Positions 4,806-11,569 of a stretch of DNA of 11,569 nt are shown in pieces (position 1 is the stretch's first letter; every line of letters begins with the position of its first letter). The position numbers were made by a program, and so were the translations under genes. The notes under the pieces are model-generated. The model was given only the letters and a program-made list of their open reading frames with translations. It searched no databases and was not told the origin of the DNA. This DNA comes from Oscillospiraceae bacterium (GTDB lineage Bacteria; Bacillota; Clostridia; Oscillospirales; Ruminococcaceae), in contig CAAFHY010000186.1 of assembly GCA_900762805.1 (NCBI GenBank), forward strand, positions 1 through 11,569, read 5' to 3'.

Positions 4806-7214
4806 TTACAGGCTGTGCCTTTTGGCCCTGAGCAGACCGAAGAGCAGGCAGGCCGCACCCAGCAGGGCCAGCACCGGAACCGGCCACCAGAGCGCCCCCG
4901 TTTCGGGCAGCTCCGGCGCGTCGGGCCGGTTGGCGACGGTGTTGAGCCGACCGCTGTCCCACTGTGCGGTCGAGCCGTCCTTGTGCGTCACCGTAACGGT
5001 GACCGCGTCATAGGCAACGACCACGGTGTAGATGTCCTCATTTTTGAGATAGCCGGCCGGCGTGCCGGTTTCAGTCATGGTGTAGGTGTGACCGGAGGGG
5101 ATCTCTTCAAATCGCACCAGACCGTCCTGCCCTGAGGTCGCTGTCGCCGGGCCGATGGGTACGCTGGTGCCGTCGCCGCGGCAGGCGGCGCAGTGCGCGG
5201 TATCGTGTGTCAGCGTAAAGACCGCTCCGGCCAGCGGCGCGCCGCCGGCTCCCGTTTTTTCAAACAGCAGCTCCGAGATATAACCCTCAACGGCGGGAAC
5301 GGGGAGTTCGATCTGCTTTTTATCGGAGATGCGGGCGGCGCCGCCGACCGTTTCAATGAGCTGATAGGTCAGCGACGTGGTGCCGTTGGTGGGGCAGCTT
5401 TCGCGCTCGATAAAGACGGCATTCTCGTTGCGCAGCCGCACGCGGTAGACCAGCGAATAACGATAGGCGGCGGAACCTCCGGCGGAGGCGGTTGTGTAGC
5501 CGGACTGCTTGAGATCCCAGCGGATGACGCTGCCCTCGCCCAGCTGCGCCGTGTTTTCGCCGCCCTCGGTGCGGCTGCCGGCGAGCGGGCCGGCTGTCAG
5601 TGCGCCCTGTCTGTCGAAAAAGCCGATGAATTCCACATTGCCGTCTGTGCCCTGTATCGTCGGCAGCGGGTCGGAGGTCAGCCAGATGGCGGCGGAGGCG
5701 TCGGTGCGGATGCGGCGGATCTCCCGAAAGATACCGGCGTAGGCCGCCTGCAGCTCCTCCTGATTGGTGCTGTCGAAGTAGTAGCCCGAACCGATGCCGT
5801 TTTTCAGCCAGCTCTTGTAGGCCGCGGCGCTGTCGGCGCTGCCGATTTCATAGGCGGTGCCGGCGCGGTCAACGGTGGAGAAGCCGCCGGCTGCCGCCGT
5901 GCCGCCCGGCCCCTCGGCCTTTTCGGCGTAGCCCCGGATGGTCTGACCGCCGATGTCGATGCCGACGGAGAAGACGGTGATGCCGTCGGCCTTGATGGCC
6001 GCCGCCTGCTCGCGGGCGCGGACAGCCGCCTTGTCGCTGTAGTTGGTGCCGAATTGGCAATAGACGCCGAGGGCGCCGTCATAGAAAACCCCGTCAGCGT
6101 CCGGCGCGCCGCCCGTGCAGTAGGGATCCCAGCCGGCGTAGCCGCTGCGGATATAGGTTGTCGGGAAGCCGTCGCTCAAAAAGATGATATATTTGTTTTC
6201 GTTGGCGACGTCGGCGGCGTTCAGCATATCCCGCGCCATCTTCAGGCCGGCCTCGACGTTGGTGAAGCGGCTGTGGGAGGCGGCGTAGCCGTCGGCATTG
6301 ATGATGCGGCCGGCTTCGGTGCGCAGGGTGTTCTTGAGGGCAGCCGCACCGGCTGCCGTCCGGCAGCCCTGCAGCGGGAAGATCTGTTGGGCGTCGGTGT
6401 TGAAGGCAACATAGCCGATGCGGCTGACGCCGGCCGAGCTTCTGGCAAACAGGTCGATAAAGCTTTCGGCCGTCTCCATGGCCGCGGCGTAGCGCGTCGT
6501 GCTGCCGAAATCGTTGTTCATGGTGTTGGAGATGTCCATCACGATGACAACGGCCATGTCAGGCTCCAGATAGAATTCCGAGATGCTTTCCGCCGTATCG
6601 ACGGTGAGCGTGATGTCAAAGACATTTTCAAGCTCGGTGCCGGAAATGGTCTTGCTGACCGTTACCCGGCCGTCGTTCGAGGTGCGCACGCCGCCCGGCT
6701 CGGTGATCTGCACGGCCGAAGCGCCCGCGGCGGCCGCCGCGCCGGCTGCCGGAAGCTGTCGGGCCGTCCGCCGCGGCGCGGGGTCTGCCGCAGACGCGGC
6801 CTGTTCCTGCCAGTGTGTGAACCAGCCGCTGTCGCGCAGCGTCTGCCAGTGGCTGCCTGCGGCCTGCTCGGCGGGGGAGACGATTTCCTCCGCGGGTGAT
6901 TGGCCGCGCGGAAGCCCGCCGTTCGCCGCCGGCTCGTTTTCCGGCCCGCCCGTTGTGGGCGGCGCGGCCGGCGTTTGTCCGCTCTGCTCCGGTTCGGGGG
7001 TCGGTTCTCCGGCCGTCCCGCCGTTTTCCGCCGGAGCGGCCGCTTGAGGCGCCGTCACGCTGCTGTCCGGCGCTGCCGCGCGGCGGCTTGCTTCCTGCTC
7101 CTGCGCTCCGGCCGGCAGCAAAGTCGTGCAGACGGCGCACAGCATGGCAAAGCAGCACAAAACGGCAGCCGCCTTGTGCCGCCGGGCGCTTTCCTTTTTA
7201 CATGGATGTTGCAT
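4806..7214 (-). CDS. VWA-domain adhesin with Cna-B domain and LPETG anchor
   Basis: This 802-residue secreted protein has a signal peptide (basic start with KK and RR, hydrophobic core AAAVLCCFAMLCAV, cleavage near AGA-QE) and an Ala/Pro/Glu-rich linker (~40-165). A von Willebrand A domain (~220-495) shows metal-site residues Asp227-Ile-Ser-Asn-Thr, Thr318 (TNVEAG) and Asp348 (SDG). A Cna-B/SpaA-like domain (~645-765) carries candidate isopeptide residues Lys653 (FEKTG), Glu715 (TETG) and Asn762 (VANRP), plus a CAAC pair. LPETG at 769-773, a hydrophobic stretch and a basic tail end it. The VWA plus Cna-B layout is that of pilus-tip or surface adhesins attached to peptidoglycan by sortase. ATG at 7214 has AAAGGA 8 bases upstream, as in the neighbouring surface gene. 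No pilin or sortase gene is adjacent. The ligand is unknown. Confidence 0.88.
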   Translation of the reverse strand: MQHPCKKESARRHKAAAVLCCFAMLCAVCTTLLPAGAQEQEASRRAAAPDSSVTAPQAAAPAENGGTAGEPTPEPEQSGQTPAAPPTTGGPENEPAANGGLPRGQSPAEEIVSPAEQAAGSHWQTLRDSGWFTHWQEQAASAADPAPRRTARQLPAAGAAAAAGASAVQITEPGGVRTSNDGRVTVSKTISGTELENVFDITLTVDTAESISEFYLEPDMAVVIVMDISNTMNNDFGSTTRYAAAMETAESFIDLFARSSAGVSRIGYVAFNTDAQQIFPLQGCRTAAGAAALKNTLRTEAGRIINADGYAASHSRFTNVEAGLKMARDMLNAADVANENKYIIFLSDGFPTTYIRSGYAGWDPYCTGGAPDADGVFYDGALGVYCQFGTNYSDKAAVRAREQAAAIKADGITVFSVGIDIGGQTIRGYAEKAEGPGGTAAAGGFSTVDRAGTAYEIGSADSAAAYKSWLKNGIGSGYYFDSTNQEELQAAYAGIFREIRRIRTDASAAIWLTSDPLPTIQGTDGNVEFIGFFDRQGALTAGPLAGSRTEGGENTAQLGEGSVIRWDLKQSGYTTASAGGSAAYRYSLVYRVRLRNENAVFIERESCPTNGTTSLTYQLIETVGGAARISDKKQIELPVPAVEGYISELLFEKTGAGGAPLAGAVFTLTHDTAHCAACRGDGTSVPIGPATATSGQDGLVRFEEIPSGHTYTMTETGTPAGYLKNEDIYTVVVAYDAVTVTVTHKDGSTAQWDSGRLNTVANRPDAPELPETGALWWPVPVLALLGAACLLFGLLRAKRHSL
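4854..4892 (-). repeat. Anchor-coding repeat, copy B
   Basis: Partner of 1581-1619 (37 of 39 bases identical). In this gene the repeat is in frame with LPETG, which supports the reading that the copy in the beta-helix gene has lost its frame. Confidence 0.8.
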
Positions 7215-7276
7215 GATATCAGTCCTTTCAGGTGTGGATTGGGCGGCGGGCGGAGCCCCGTCGTGCCGGACTCAAA

Positions 7277-7329
7277 CATATCCCAAGCGCGCCGAGAAAC
7301 ATATCGAAATATGCGGGCCGGGGCATATC
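7277..7329. promoter_or_regulatory. Three evenly spaced CATATC motifs upstream of the VWA adhesin
   Basis: CATATC occurs at 7277-7282, 7300-7305 and 7324-7329, spaced 23 and 24 bp. The first two are preceded by AAA, and the middle copy is part of the dyad CATAT-CGAA-ATATG (7300-7313). The group lies 63-115 bp upstream of the adhesin ATG. It could be a regulator binding array, or part of the adhesin leader if transcription starts further upstream. Confidence 0.4.
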
Positions 7330-7384
7330 GGCTGTGTGTGACCGGGGGCGCCGCCCGCCGCGGCAGCCTGTTGCCGCCGATAAA

Positions 7385-7415
7385 AATGTATGCGCGGTTT
7401 TCTCATAAGATATCA
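7385..7415 (-). promoter_or_regulatory. Possible sporulation-sigma-like promoter facing the VWA adhesin
   Basis: On the minus strand CATACATT (7392-7385) matches the -10 element known for Bacillus sigma-E promoters. TGATATC (7415-7409) lies 16 bases upstream but is a weak -35 match with slightly long spacing. It would give a leader of roughly 165 bases. No good sigma-A promoter was found for this gene. Confidence 0.25.
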
Positions 7416-7502
7416 GAGCTGCCCGTTTTGAAGAAATACCGGCAGACCGCCGTTTTGACCGCGGCAGGCCGCCGGTGTGCCTGGGACGCTCTGACCGGCC
7501 TT

Positions 7503-7529
7503 TCCTATTGCCGCCCTTTGTCATACCGT
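7503..7529 (+). promoter_or_regulatory. Possible sigma-E-like promoter of the sipL-spoIVA operon
   Basis: TCCTATT (7503-7509) and CATACCGT (7522-7529) resemble the two halves of mother-cell sigma-E promoters, but the 12-base spacer is one or two short. Transcription would start near 7536, 47 bases before the TTG start. A second candidate (GAATATA 7541-7547, 14 bases, CATGCAAG 7562-7569) overlaps the ribosome binding site and is less plausible. Known spoIVA genes depend on sigma-E, which makes such a promoter expected. Confidence 0.35.
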
Positions 7530-7582
7530 GTGCGGCTGCTGAATATAGCTTTAGCAGATTACATGCAAGGAGCGTGACAGCA

Positions 7583-9088
7583 TTGGCCTTTCATATTACG
7601 ACGAGCCGCGTGCAGCAGAGCGAGCTGCTGTGGAGCTCGGCCGCCGAGCAATCGGTCGAGGGCGAATATACCATTCCCGACTACAAGCCGGAGATCCAGA
7701 AGATACTCAAGTGTGTGCCGACGCCGGTGGTGATGCAGAAGCTGGCCGTGGGCAATAAGGTGACGGTGGAGGGCTATGTGCTGGCCCTCATCCTCTATCT
7801 GACGGCTGACAGCGAGGCGGTCTGCAGCGTGCAATACAAGCTGCCCTTTTCACGCCAGTTCGAGCTGAAAAGCCCGGTGGAGGAGGGAGCGCTGATCGGC
7901 GTCCGCATGGGGATGCAGTTTTTCAGCTGCCGCGTGGCCGGCCGGCGCAAGGTCGATTGCCGCGGTTCCTTTTCGCTGACGCTGACGGTGCGCGGCTATG
8001 CCGACTCCGAGCTGCTGGCTGCCGCCGAGGGCGATGGCATTCAGGTCCGCCGCAGCGAGCAGCCCTGCTGCCGCGTCGCGTGGCAGGCCGACAAGCAGTT
8101 TGCCGTTGACGAGCAGCTTCAGATCGAGCCGAACGGCACGGCCGAGGTGCTGCGCTGCGACGCCTTTTCGGCCGATCTGCGGGGACACACGGCCGGCTCG
8201 GCCGTTCTGCTGGAGGGCAGCATCGACATTCACCTGCTGGTCGGCTACCCGGATGCGCCGTCTACAAGGACTTATGATTACCGGCTGCCCTTTACCGAGC
8301 AGCTTGACGCCGACCTGCTGCCCGACGGGGAATATCAGGTGTTCCCGTCGCTGACCGTCATCGCGGCGGAGATCAGCCAGTCGCCCGACGATGACGCGCT
8401 GCTGGAGGCCTCCTTCACCTGTGTGGCCGAGGCTGTCGTACTGGCGCAGCAGACGGCCTTGCTGGTGAGCGACCTCTATTCCACGGAATATGAGACGGCT
8501 GACGAGCGCCGGCAGCTCTCGCTGCTGACCGAGATGACGCCTTTTGAACGGCCCTTTACCGTCAATATCGACTATACCCAGCCGGTGACGGGGGCGCAGG
8601 TGGGCGAGTGCATCGCGCTGCCGGTGCGGCTCTCGGTGCGTGAGGACGGCCGAATCACGGCGGTGACCGAGCTGAGCTGCCTTGTGCGGGACGCCGACGG
8701 CGACGCCGTCACGCTGACACAGGAGGCTGAAAGCGAGGTGGAGGGCGCGTGGCCCGACGCCGAATACCTTGAGCTGCGCGCCGTCATCGACGCCTGCAGC
8801 GGCGCTGCCGACGGCGCGGGCGTGCGCGCACGGGCGGCGGGACGCGTTTACGGCCTGGCGGCGCGCTGGCAGAGCTGTCAGGCGGTGCTGACCGTAACAG
8901 CCGACACCGCCGCCAAAAAGCAGCCGGGCGATGTGGCGCTCACCATCTATTATGCCTCCGAGGGGGAGGAGATATGGGATATCGCCAAGCGCTACAACAC
9001 GGCGGTCAGCGAGATCATGGAGAACAACGCGCTGACCGAGCCGACGGTCGCCAGCCGCCGCACGCTGCTCATCCCGATTGTCAAGTGA
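7583..9088 (+). CDS. sipL: SipL-like spore coat morphogenetic protein (DUF3794/SPOCS plus LysM)
   Basis: This 501-residue protein has DUF3794/SPOCS-type segments: residues ~25-115 with the hallmark DYKPEIQKILKC, ~165-260 with a second copy (QLQIEPNGTAEVLRCDAFS), and a more diverged region ~310-420. A C-terminal LysM domain occupies ~450-501 (YYASEGEEIWDIAKRYNT ... RRTLLIPIV). This is the SipL domain order of Clostridioides difficile, where the LysM domain binds SpoIVA and localises coat assembly around the forespore. The next gene, 10 bp downstream, is spoIVA, which strongly supports the call. The start is uncertain: TTG at 7583 is preferred because AAGGAG (7567-7572) lies 10 bases upstream. 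GTG at 7574 is too close to that site, and further upstream extension has no ribosome binding site. It is a soluble mother-cell protein, with no signal peptide. Other DUF3794/LysM coat proteins exist, so orthology is likely rather than proven. Confidence 0.82.
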   Translation: MAFHITTSRVQQSELLWSSAAEQSVEGEYTIPDYKPEIQKILKCVPTPVVMQKLAVGNKVTVEGYVLALILYLTADSEAVCSVQYKLPFSRQFELKSPVEEGALIGVRMGMQFFSCRVAGRRKVDCRGSFSLTLTVRGYADSELLAAAEGDGIQVRRSEQPCCRVAWQADKQFAVDEQLQIEPNGTAEVLRCDAFSADLRGHTAGSAVLLEGSIDIHLLVGYPDAPSTRTYDYRLPFTEQLDADLLPDGEYQVFPSLTVIAAEISQSPDDDALLEASFTCVAEAVVLAQQTALLVSDLYSTEYETADERRQLSLLTEMTPFERPFTVNIDYTQPVTGAQVGECIALPVRLSVREDGRITAVTELSCLVRDADGDAVTLTQEAESEVEGAWPDAEYLELRAVIDACSGAADGAGVRARAAGRVYGLAARWQSCQAVLTVTADTAAKKQPGDVALTIYYASEGEEIWDIAKRYNTAVSEIMENNALTEPTVASRRTLLIPIVK

Positions 9089-9098
9089 GGAGCCAATC

Positions 9099-10577
9099 AT
9101 GAACAACCAAGATATTTACAAAAGCATAGCGGCCAGAACGGGCGGGGACATCTATATCGGCGTGGTCGGCCCGGTGCGGACGGGGAAATCGACCTTTATC
9201 AAGAGATTTCTTGAGGCACTGGTCATCCCCAACATCGACGCGGCTGCCCGCCGCACACGCGCTGTCGATGAGATGCCGCAGTCGTCGGCCGGCAAGACCA
9301 TCATGACGACCGAACCGAAGTTTATCCCGGAGGAGGCCGTCGAGATCGAGCTGCCTGACGGGGTGCATCTGCGGGTGCGCATGATCGACTGCGTGGGCTA
9401 TATCGTCCCCTCGGCACTGGGCTATGTCGAGAGCGGGCAGCCGCGCATGATCGCTTCGCCGTGGTTCGAGCAGCAGGTACCCTTCGAGGTGGCGGCTGAG
9501 ACCGGCACCCGTAAGGTCATTGCCGAGCATTCAACCATCGGCATCGTCGTTACGACAGACGGCAGCATCAGCAACATCCCGCGCGCCGACTATCTTGACG
9601 CCGAGCGCCGTGTCGTCAGCGAGCTGAAGGAGATACACAAGCCGTTTGTCGTGGTGCTCAACTGCACCGATCCCTACAGCGATGAGGCACAGGCGCTGGC
9701 GGCGGCGTTGTCCGGGGAGTACGGCGTGCCGGTTATCCCGGTCAATTGTCTGACGCTGACCGAGGAGAGGATCACGGAGATCCTTTCAACGGTGACCAAC
9801 GAATTTCCGGTGCGGGAGATCGCCATCCGCATGCCGCGCTGGCTCGGCTTGCTGCCGCGCGACCACTGGCTCAAGGGCTCGGTATACGAGGCCGTCTGCC
9901 GATACGCGGGCGAGGTCGAGCGTATGAGCGATGTCAGCCGGCAGCTGGGCAGCCTGACGGCCTGCGAGCACATCGAATCGGCCGTCAAGACACGCGCCGA
10001 CCTCGGTACCGGCAGTGTGCTGCTGACCGTGGCGCTGCGCCCGGAGCTTTTCTACCGCGTGCTGGGCGAAATGACCGGTCTTGCGATCGCCGACGAATCG
10101 TCGCTCATGCCCTGCATCCTCGATCTGGTGCGCATCAAGCGCTGCTATCAGAAGATAGAGGGGGCTCTGGCCGAGGTCGAGGCGACCGGCTACGGCATCG
10201 TGATGCCCGGCATCGACGAGCTGCATCTGGAGGAGCCGGAGATCGTCCGTCAGGGCGGCAAGTACGGCGTCAAGCTGTGCGCCTCGGCACCCTCCATCCA
10301 TATGCTGCGGGCCAATATCACCACCGAGATCGCGCCCATCGTCGGCAGTGAACGGCAGTCGGAGGAGCTGGTCATGTCGCTGCTCAAGGATTTTGAAGCC
10401 AACCCCATCGGCATCTGGCAGTCGAACATCTTCGGCAAATCACTCAACGAGCTGGTCAATGAGGGGCTGCAGAATAAGCTCTACCGTATGCCGGCCGACG
10501 CGCGCATGAAGCTGCAGGAGACGCTGGAGCGCATCATCAACGACGGCTGCGGCGGGCTTGTCTGCATCATTCTGTGA
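9099..10577 (+). CDS. spoIVA: Stage IV sporulation protein A, spore coat basement-layer ATPase
   Basis: The product is 492 residues, the length of Bacillus subtilis SpoIVA. Walker A is GPVRTGKST with Lys30, the threonine pair of the sensor region is Thr70-Thr71 (TIMTTEPKF), and Walker B is MIDCVGY with Asp97, all at the Bacillus numbering. The C-terminus CGGLVCIIL is the conserved end that in Bacillus contacts SpoVM and the forespore membrane. SpoIVA hydrolyses ATP and polymerises irreversibly on the outer forespore surface, forming the platform for coat and cortex assembly. ATG at 9099 follows GAGGAG (9087-9092), which overlaps the stop of the SipL-like gene, so the two are an operon with likely coupled translation. 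A TTG at 9078 would add seven residues but has no support. No unusual residues were seen. Confidence 0.97.
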   Translation: MNNQDIYKSIAARTGGDIYIGVVGPVRTGKSTFIKRFLEALVIPNIDAAARRTRAVDEMPQSSAGKTIMTTEPKFIPEEAVEIELPDGVHLRVRMIDCVGYIVPSALGYVESGQPRMIASPWFEQQVPFEVAAETGTRKVIAEHSTIGIVVTTDGSISNIPRADYLDAERRVVSELKEIHKPFVVVLNCTDPYSDEAQALAAALSGEYGVPVIPVNCLTLTEERITEILSTVTNEFPVREIAIRMPRWLGLLPRDHWLKGSVYEAVCRYAGEVERMSDVSRQLGSLTACEHIESAVKTRADLGTGSVLLTVALRPELFYRVLGEMTGLAIADESSLMPCILDLVRIKRCYQKIEGALAEVEATGYGIVMPGIDELHLEEPEIVRQGGKYGVKLCASAPSIHMLRANITTEIAPIVGSERQSEELVMSLLKDFEANPIGIWQSNIFGKSLNELVNEGLQNKLYRMPADARMKLQETLERIINDGCGGLVCIIL

Positions 10578-10604
10578 AACACGGCGCCGCCGACGATTGT
10601 CACC

Positions 10605-10617
10605 GATATAAAATATC
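10605..10617. repeat. Short AT-rich palindrome
   Basis: GATAT-AAA-ATATC is a perfect 5-3-5 inverted repeat directly before the spoIVA terminator hairpin. It may be a small operator, or the T-rich tail of the hairpin when read on the minus strand. Confidence 0.35.
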
Positions 10618-10655
10618 CGGCAGCTCCCTGAGGCTTTGGTCCTGGGGGCTGCCGG
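10617..10655 (+). terminator. Hairpin after spoIVA, probable terminator
   Basis: CCGGCAGC (10617-10624) pairs with GCTGCCGG (10648-10655), and the stem continues through CCC/GGG inside a larger loop. The downstream T content (TATGTGTATTGT) is weak on the plus strand, so termination may be partial. It lies 40 bases after the spoIVA stop and before the next promoter. Confidence 0.5.
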
Positions 10656-10697
10656 TATGTGTATTGTGCGGGCGGTGCGGATAAAGACGCACGGAGG

Positions 10698-10726
10698 TTG
10701 CAAACCGCCATGCAGCGTGTTAAAAT
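10698..10726 (+). promoter_or_regulatory. Predicted sigma-A promoter of the PAP2 phosphatase gene
   Basis: TTGCAA (10698-10703), 17 bases, then TAAAAT (10721-10726): near-consensus hexamers with ideal spacing. Transcription would start near 10733, leaving a very short leader with the ribosome binding site AGAGGAG (10737-10743). The gene is therefore probably expressed in vegetative cells, independently of the sporulation operon. Confidence 0.65.
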
Positions 10727-10750
10727 GAGAAAAAACAGAGGAGACTGTCT

Positions 10751-11569
10751 ATGATTTTTTCGTTTGAGCCGGACGTCATGATGTTTGTCCAGCGGCTGCT
10801 TGAGCCGCTCAGCGGCTTCTTTAAGCTTATCACCCACCTCGGCAGTGAAACGGTCTGCATCGTGCTGATGGCGGCTGTTTATTGGTGCATCAACAAGCAG
10901 GCGGGTGAGCGCATCGGCTTTATTACGCTGTTCACGACCTGCACCAACGGCGCGCTCAAGGACATTTTCCGCATCGAGCGCCCCATCGGTTACCCCGGCA
11001 TCCATACCGACAGTAAGCTTGCGGCCGAGCTGGAAACGGCCAGCTCGCCGACCGGCTACCGCTACTCCTATTCCTTCCCCAGCGGCCACAGCCAGACGGC
11101 CGGGGCCATGTACACCTCGGCTGCTGTGACCTATCGGAAAAAATGGGGCTATTTTGCGGCGGCCTTTATCATTCTCGCCGTTGGTCTCAGCCGCATGGTG
11201 GTGGGGGTGCATTGGCCCACAGACGTCGTTGCCGGCTGGATCGAGGGCATTGGCTTTTCGCTGCTGCTCTGCCGGCTGCTTGACCGTTTTTCGGGCAAGG
11301 CCCGCTTCAGGGTCTATCTTCTTTTCGGCGGCGCCGTTGCACTGTTCACGCTTACCTTCGCCGGGTGCGATGATACCATGAAGTCGCTCGGCTCGCTGAT
11401 CGGCTTTATCGCCGCCGTGGCCTTTGAGGACCGCTATGTGCAGTTCGAGACCAAGGGTGTGCCGGTCTGGAAGCGGTGCCTCCGCCTGGCGCTGGGGCTG
11501 GCGCTGCTGTTCGGCGTCAGGCTCGGCCTCAAGGCGCTGTTTCCCGCCACGCTTCTGTTTAACTTTCTG
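10751..11569 (+). CDS. PAP2-family membrane phosphatase (partial, 3' end outside window)
   Basis: The frame is open for 273 codons to the window edge with no stop. It carries the complete type-2 phosphatidic acid phosphatase signature: K70-x6-R77-P78 (KDIFRIERP), PSGH at 110-113, and S147-R148-x5-H154-x3-D158 (SRMVVGVHWPTD). His113 and His154 are the expected catalytic pair. Hydrophobic segments around 34-47, 55-68, 134-146, 160-175, 190-203 and 240-258 show an integral membrane enzyme. Relatives dephosphorylate lipid phosphates such as undecaprenyl diphosphate or phosphatidate at the outer face of the membrane; the substrate cannot be decided here. The C-terminal part beyond ~180 with further membrane segments is longer than in minimal PAP2 enzymes. 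The start ATG has AGAGGAG 7 bases upstream. Confidence 0.9.
   Translation, partial: MIFSFEPDVMMFVQRLLEPLSGFFKLITHLGSETVCIVLMAAVYWCINKQAGERIGFITLFTTCTNGALKDIFRIERPIGYPGIHTDSKLAAELETASSPTGYRYSYSFPSGHSQTAGAMYTSAAVTYRKKWGYFAAAFIILAVGLSRMVVGVHWPTDVVAGWIEGIGFSLLLCRLLDRFSGKARFRVYLLFGGAVALFTLTFAGCDDTMKSLGSLIGFIAAVAFEDRYVQFETKGVPVWKRCLRLALGLALLFGVRLGLKALFPATLLFNFL

Noticed and set aside
5193..6899. 568-codon plus-strand frame opposite the VWA adhesin
   Set aside because: Low-complexity Gly/Ala/Asp/Arg sequence with no ribosome binding site; the opposite strand has clear VWA, Cna-B and LPETG features.
4806..7214. Complete sortase-pilus locus
   Set aside because: Only the VWA/Cna-B adhesin is present; no backbone pilin with a pilin motif and no sortase lie in the window.
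7850..9106. 418-codon minus-strand frame opposite the SipL-like gene
   Set aside because: No domain, no ribosome binding site; a shadow of the DUF3794/LysM gene, whose stop-to-start coupling to spoIVA confirms the plus strand.

Overview
The window looks like chromosomal DNA from a spore-forming, GC-rich member of the Clostridia, probably a gut Oscillospiraceae/Ruminococcaceae-type Firmicute. Three things point there: the sporulation gene spoIVA next to a SipL-like DUF3794/LysM gene, LPXTG-anchored surface proteins with Gram-positive signal peptides, and strong AGGAG/AAAGGA ribosome binding sites. No rRNA, tRNA, CRISPR array, transposase, recombinase or phage gene was recognised.

Left part (1-1465): a decayed-looking stretch. 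On the minus strand the first 26 codons of a gene run off the left edge, preceded by a probable remnant gene whose protein-like segments lie in more than one frame. After a perfect 15-bp hairpin and an AT-rich promoter region with two near-identical operator-like sites comes a 58-residue Arc-type ribbon-helix-helix regulator (plus strand). A spacer with a degenerate ~100-bp repeat follows, ending in a strong terminator that serves the minus-strand gene to its right.

Middle part (1466-7214): two separately transcribed minus-strand genes for large secreted surface proteins. The first is a beta-helix protein with a C-terminal InlB-type repeat. Its LPKTG cell-wall anchor lies in the -1 frame because one base appears to be missing at the codon for a highly expected tryptophan. 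The second is a VWA-domain adhesin with a Cna-B (SpaA-like) domain and an intact LPETG anchor. The two anchors share 37 of 39 bases. The first gene has a good sigma-A-type promoter with a 24-bp near-perfect palindrome just upstream of its -35 box. No sortase is present.

Right part (7215-11569): a divergent control region of about 370 bp, then a plus-strand operon of a SipL-like gene (TTG start) and spoIVA, 10 bp apart. SpoIVA has the family length of 492 residues and all nucleotide-binding motifs at the Bacillus positions. In other clostridia SipL binds SpoIVA through its LysM domain to build the spore-coat basement layer, so the pair probably encodes two physical partners. A hairpin follows, then a separate sigma-A-type promoter drives a membrane PAP2-family phosphatase that runs off the right edge.

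I see no clearly new multi-gene system. The most useful leads are the frameshifted anchor, the sipL-spoIVA linkage, and the operator-like sites at the regulator and at the surface-protein promoters.
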